A stretch of DNA of 64,000 nt from Erinaceus europaeus (taxonomy: Eukaryota > Chordata > Mammalia > Eulipotyphla > Erinaceidae). The stretch covers positions 29,784,109 through 29,848,108 of the forward strand of contig NC_080176.1 of assembly GCF_950295315.1 (NCBI RefSeq), in the 5' to 3' direction. Of this stretch, positions 63,313 to 64,000 are shown one piece after another (position 1 is the first letter of the stretch; each line of letters begins with the position of its first letter). A model generated the notes under the pieces. The model was not told where the DNA came from. It saw nothing but the letters and a program-made list of their open reading frames with translations, and did no database searches. Made by a program: the position numbers and the translations under genes.

Positions 63313-63426
63313 TGCTGAGGACAGTGCCTAGCACAGAGCTGGCCTCCATCAACCCTGCTGTCATTATGCAGTGGCACAGCTCAGTCACCTCCTTTGCTAA
63401 TATAATCACTGGCAGAGCCTATAAGG

Positions 63427-64000
63427 ACAAGAGACTGGCACACTTTAGTAATGACTCTTTTTAGTCACTATCAGGCCACCCCATCAGCTGGGGCCCTATT
63501 CGGGGAGTTCTGAGATTCCCAAACAGACATGATGAGCCTAGACCTTGAATAAATCCCCCTCTCCATTGTTACCAGTCATGGTCATCTCTATCAGGAACAA
63601 CAGAATAGACCCCTTTGTGGACCCTCCCATAGGACCTTGTCCTCAACTTGCATCAACAATGGGAGAGAATGTTCCATCTGGAGGATGGAAAACATACTCT
63701 ATGCTACACCTCAGGAAGATGGATCCTGATATTGGGGCAGCTTGTAATGTTCCTACTCATGACCACAGAATGTGAGCTCAGATCTACAGGGATGCAGAGG
63801 TCACACAGGCTTCTAAGCTGAATATGGGCCCCAGACCACATCAAATAGATGGGGTTTACAGTCAACAATATTTGTACATCATTCCTATATTTGGGAGCTA
63901 CTCTCTTCCCGGATCCAGCTTTCTGTTCCTTTTCCAGCCATGACATCATCTCCCCAGACAATAACTAGGATCCACCTGCATATCAGATTTCAGACTCAGC
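63427..64000 (+). mobile_element. R repeat, 5' half, runs off the window
   Basis: Collinear with 55.53-56.1 kb: GAGACTGGCACACTTTAGTA, CACTATCAGGCCACCCCATC, CTACAGGGATGCAGAGGTCA, AATAACTAGGATCCACCTGC. It helps define the 5' end of R. Confidence 0.9.

Noticed and set aside
62894..63409. Frames of up to 171 codons rich in Ser/Pro/Phe or Gly/Glu/Arg
   Set aside because: Translation of a polypurine tract in several frames at once; low complexity only.

Overview
This is a stretch of nuclear DNA from a mammal, and the repeats point to a hedgehog, most probably Erinaceus europaeus. Two things support this. First, a few tRNA-derived SINE families are packed at roughly one copy per 500 bases. Second, at 39.7-40.9 kb lies a piece of a Vingi-type non-LTR retrotransposon, a clade which among mammals was reported from hedgehogs only. 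There is one 200-base assembly gap (2905-3104). I could not support any host protein-coding exon, rRNA, functional tRNA or CRISPR array. The window reads as intergenic or deep intronic DNA, and almost all open frames longer than 60 codons fall in repeats or low-complexity DNA.

Repeat names used here. SINE-A is the long form, with an internal RNA polymerase III promoter (B box close to GGTTCGAGCCC), a core around CTTCACAAGTGGTGAAGCAG, a CAACAACAA-rich body and often a 3' unit starting near CAGGAGCAGTGGATTC. SINE-B is the shorter relative with the same core, ending near CTATCCAATAAATAAA. SINE-C carries GGTTCAATCCCCAGCACCAC and AAGCCAGAGCTGAGCAGTGC. SINE-D carries AATAGCTCACCTGGATAG and GGAAGCTTTGGTGCTGTGG. 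R is an interspersed repeat of about 1.1 kb that I cannot match to a named family; its A-rich 3' end and one inverted copy suggest that L1 machinery mobilised it.

Layout. 0-10 kb: SINEs, R copies, the gap and two unique stretches (3.1-3.5 and 6.2-6.9 kb) that look like conserved non-coding candidates. 10.1-13.2 kb: a GC-rich, nearly repeat-free block. 13.2-20.7 kb: old antisense L1 relics cut by SINEs. 20.8-23.7 kb: SINEs and microsatellites. 23.7-25.95 kb: an internally deleted L1 on the minus strand with both ends (L1-B). 26-31 kb: relics, a unique candidate regulatory stretch (27.9-28.3 kb), and a small retrocopy of an mRNA 3' end inside a SINE. 33.1-36.8 kb: the longest nearly repeat-free interval. 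37.05-38.12 kb: a SINE with 20-base target duplications that was later hit by a solo LTR with a 6-base duplication. 39.69-41.13 kb: a SINE hit by Vingi. 41-55 kb: SINEs alternating with short unique stretches. 55.5-60.7 kb: a near-complete R, then a second R split by an internally deleted L1 with both ends (L1-A, 56.77-60.57 kb). 61.4-62.5 kb is unique, 62.9-63.3 kb is a long purine tract, and another R runs off the end.

Biologically the window records several generations of reverse-transcription-driven insertion: old L1 and R relics, several SINE waves, a retroviral LTR, internally deleted L1s, and a Vingi piece whose reading frame is still open. The Vingi fragment, the two deletion-derivative L1s, the R family, the nested LTR and the mRNA-3'-end retrocopy deserve most attention. 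No new protein-based system was found.
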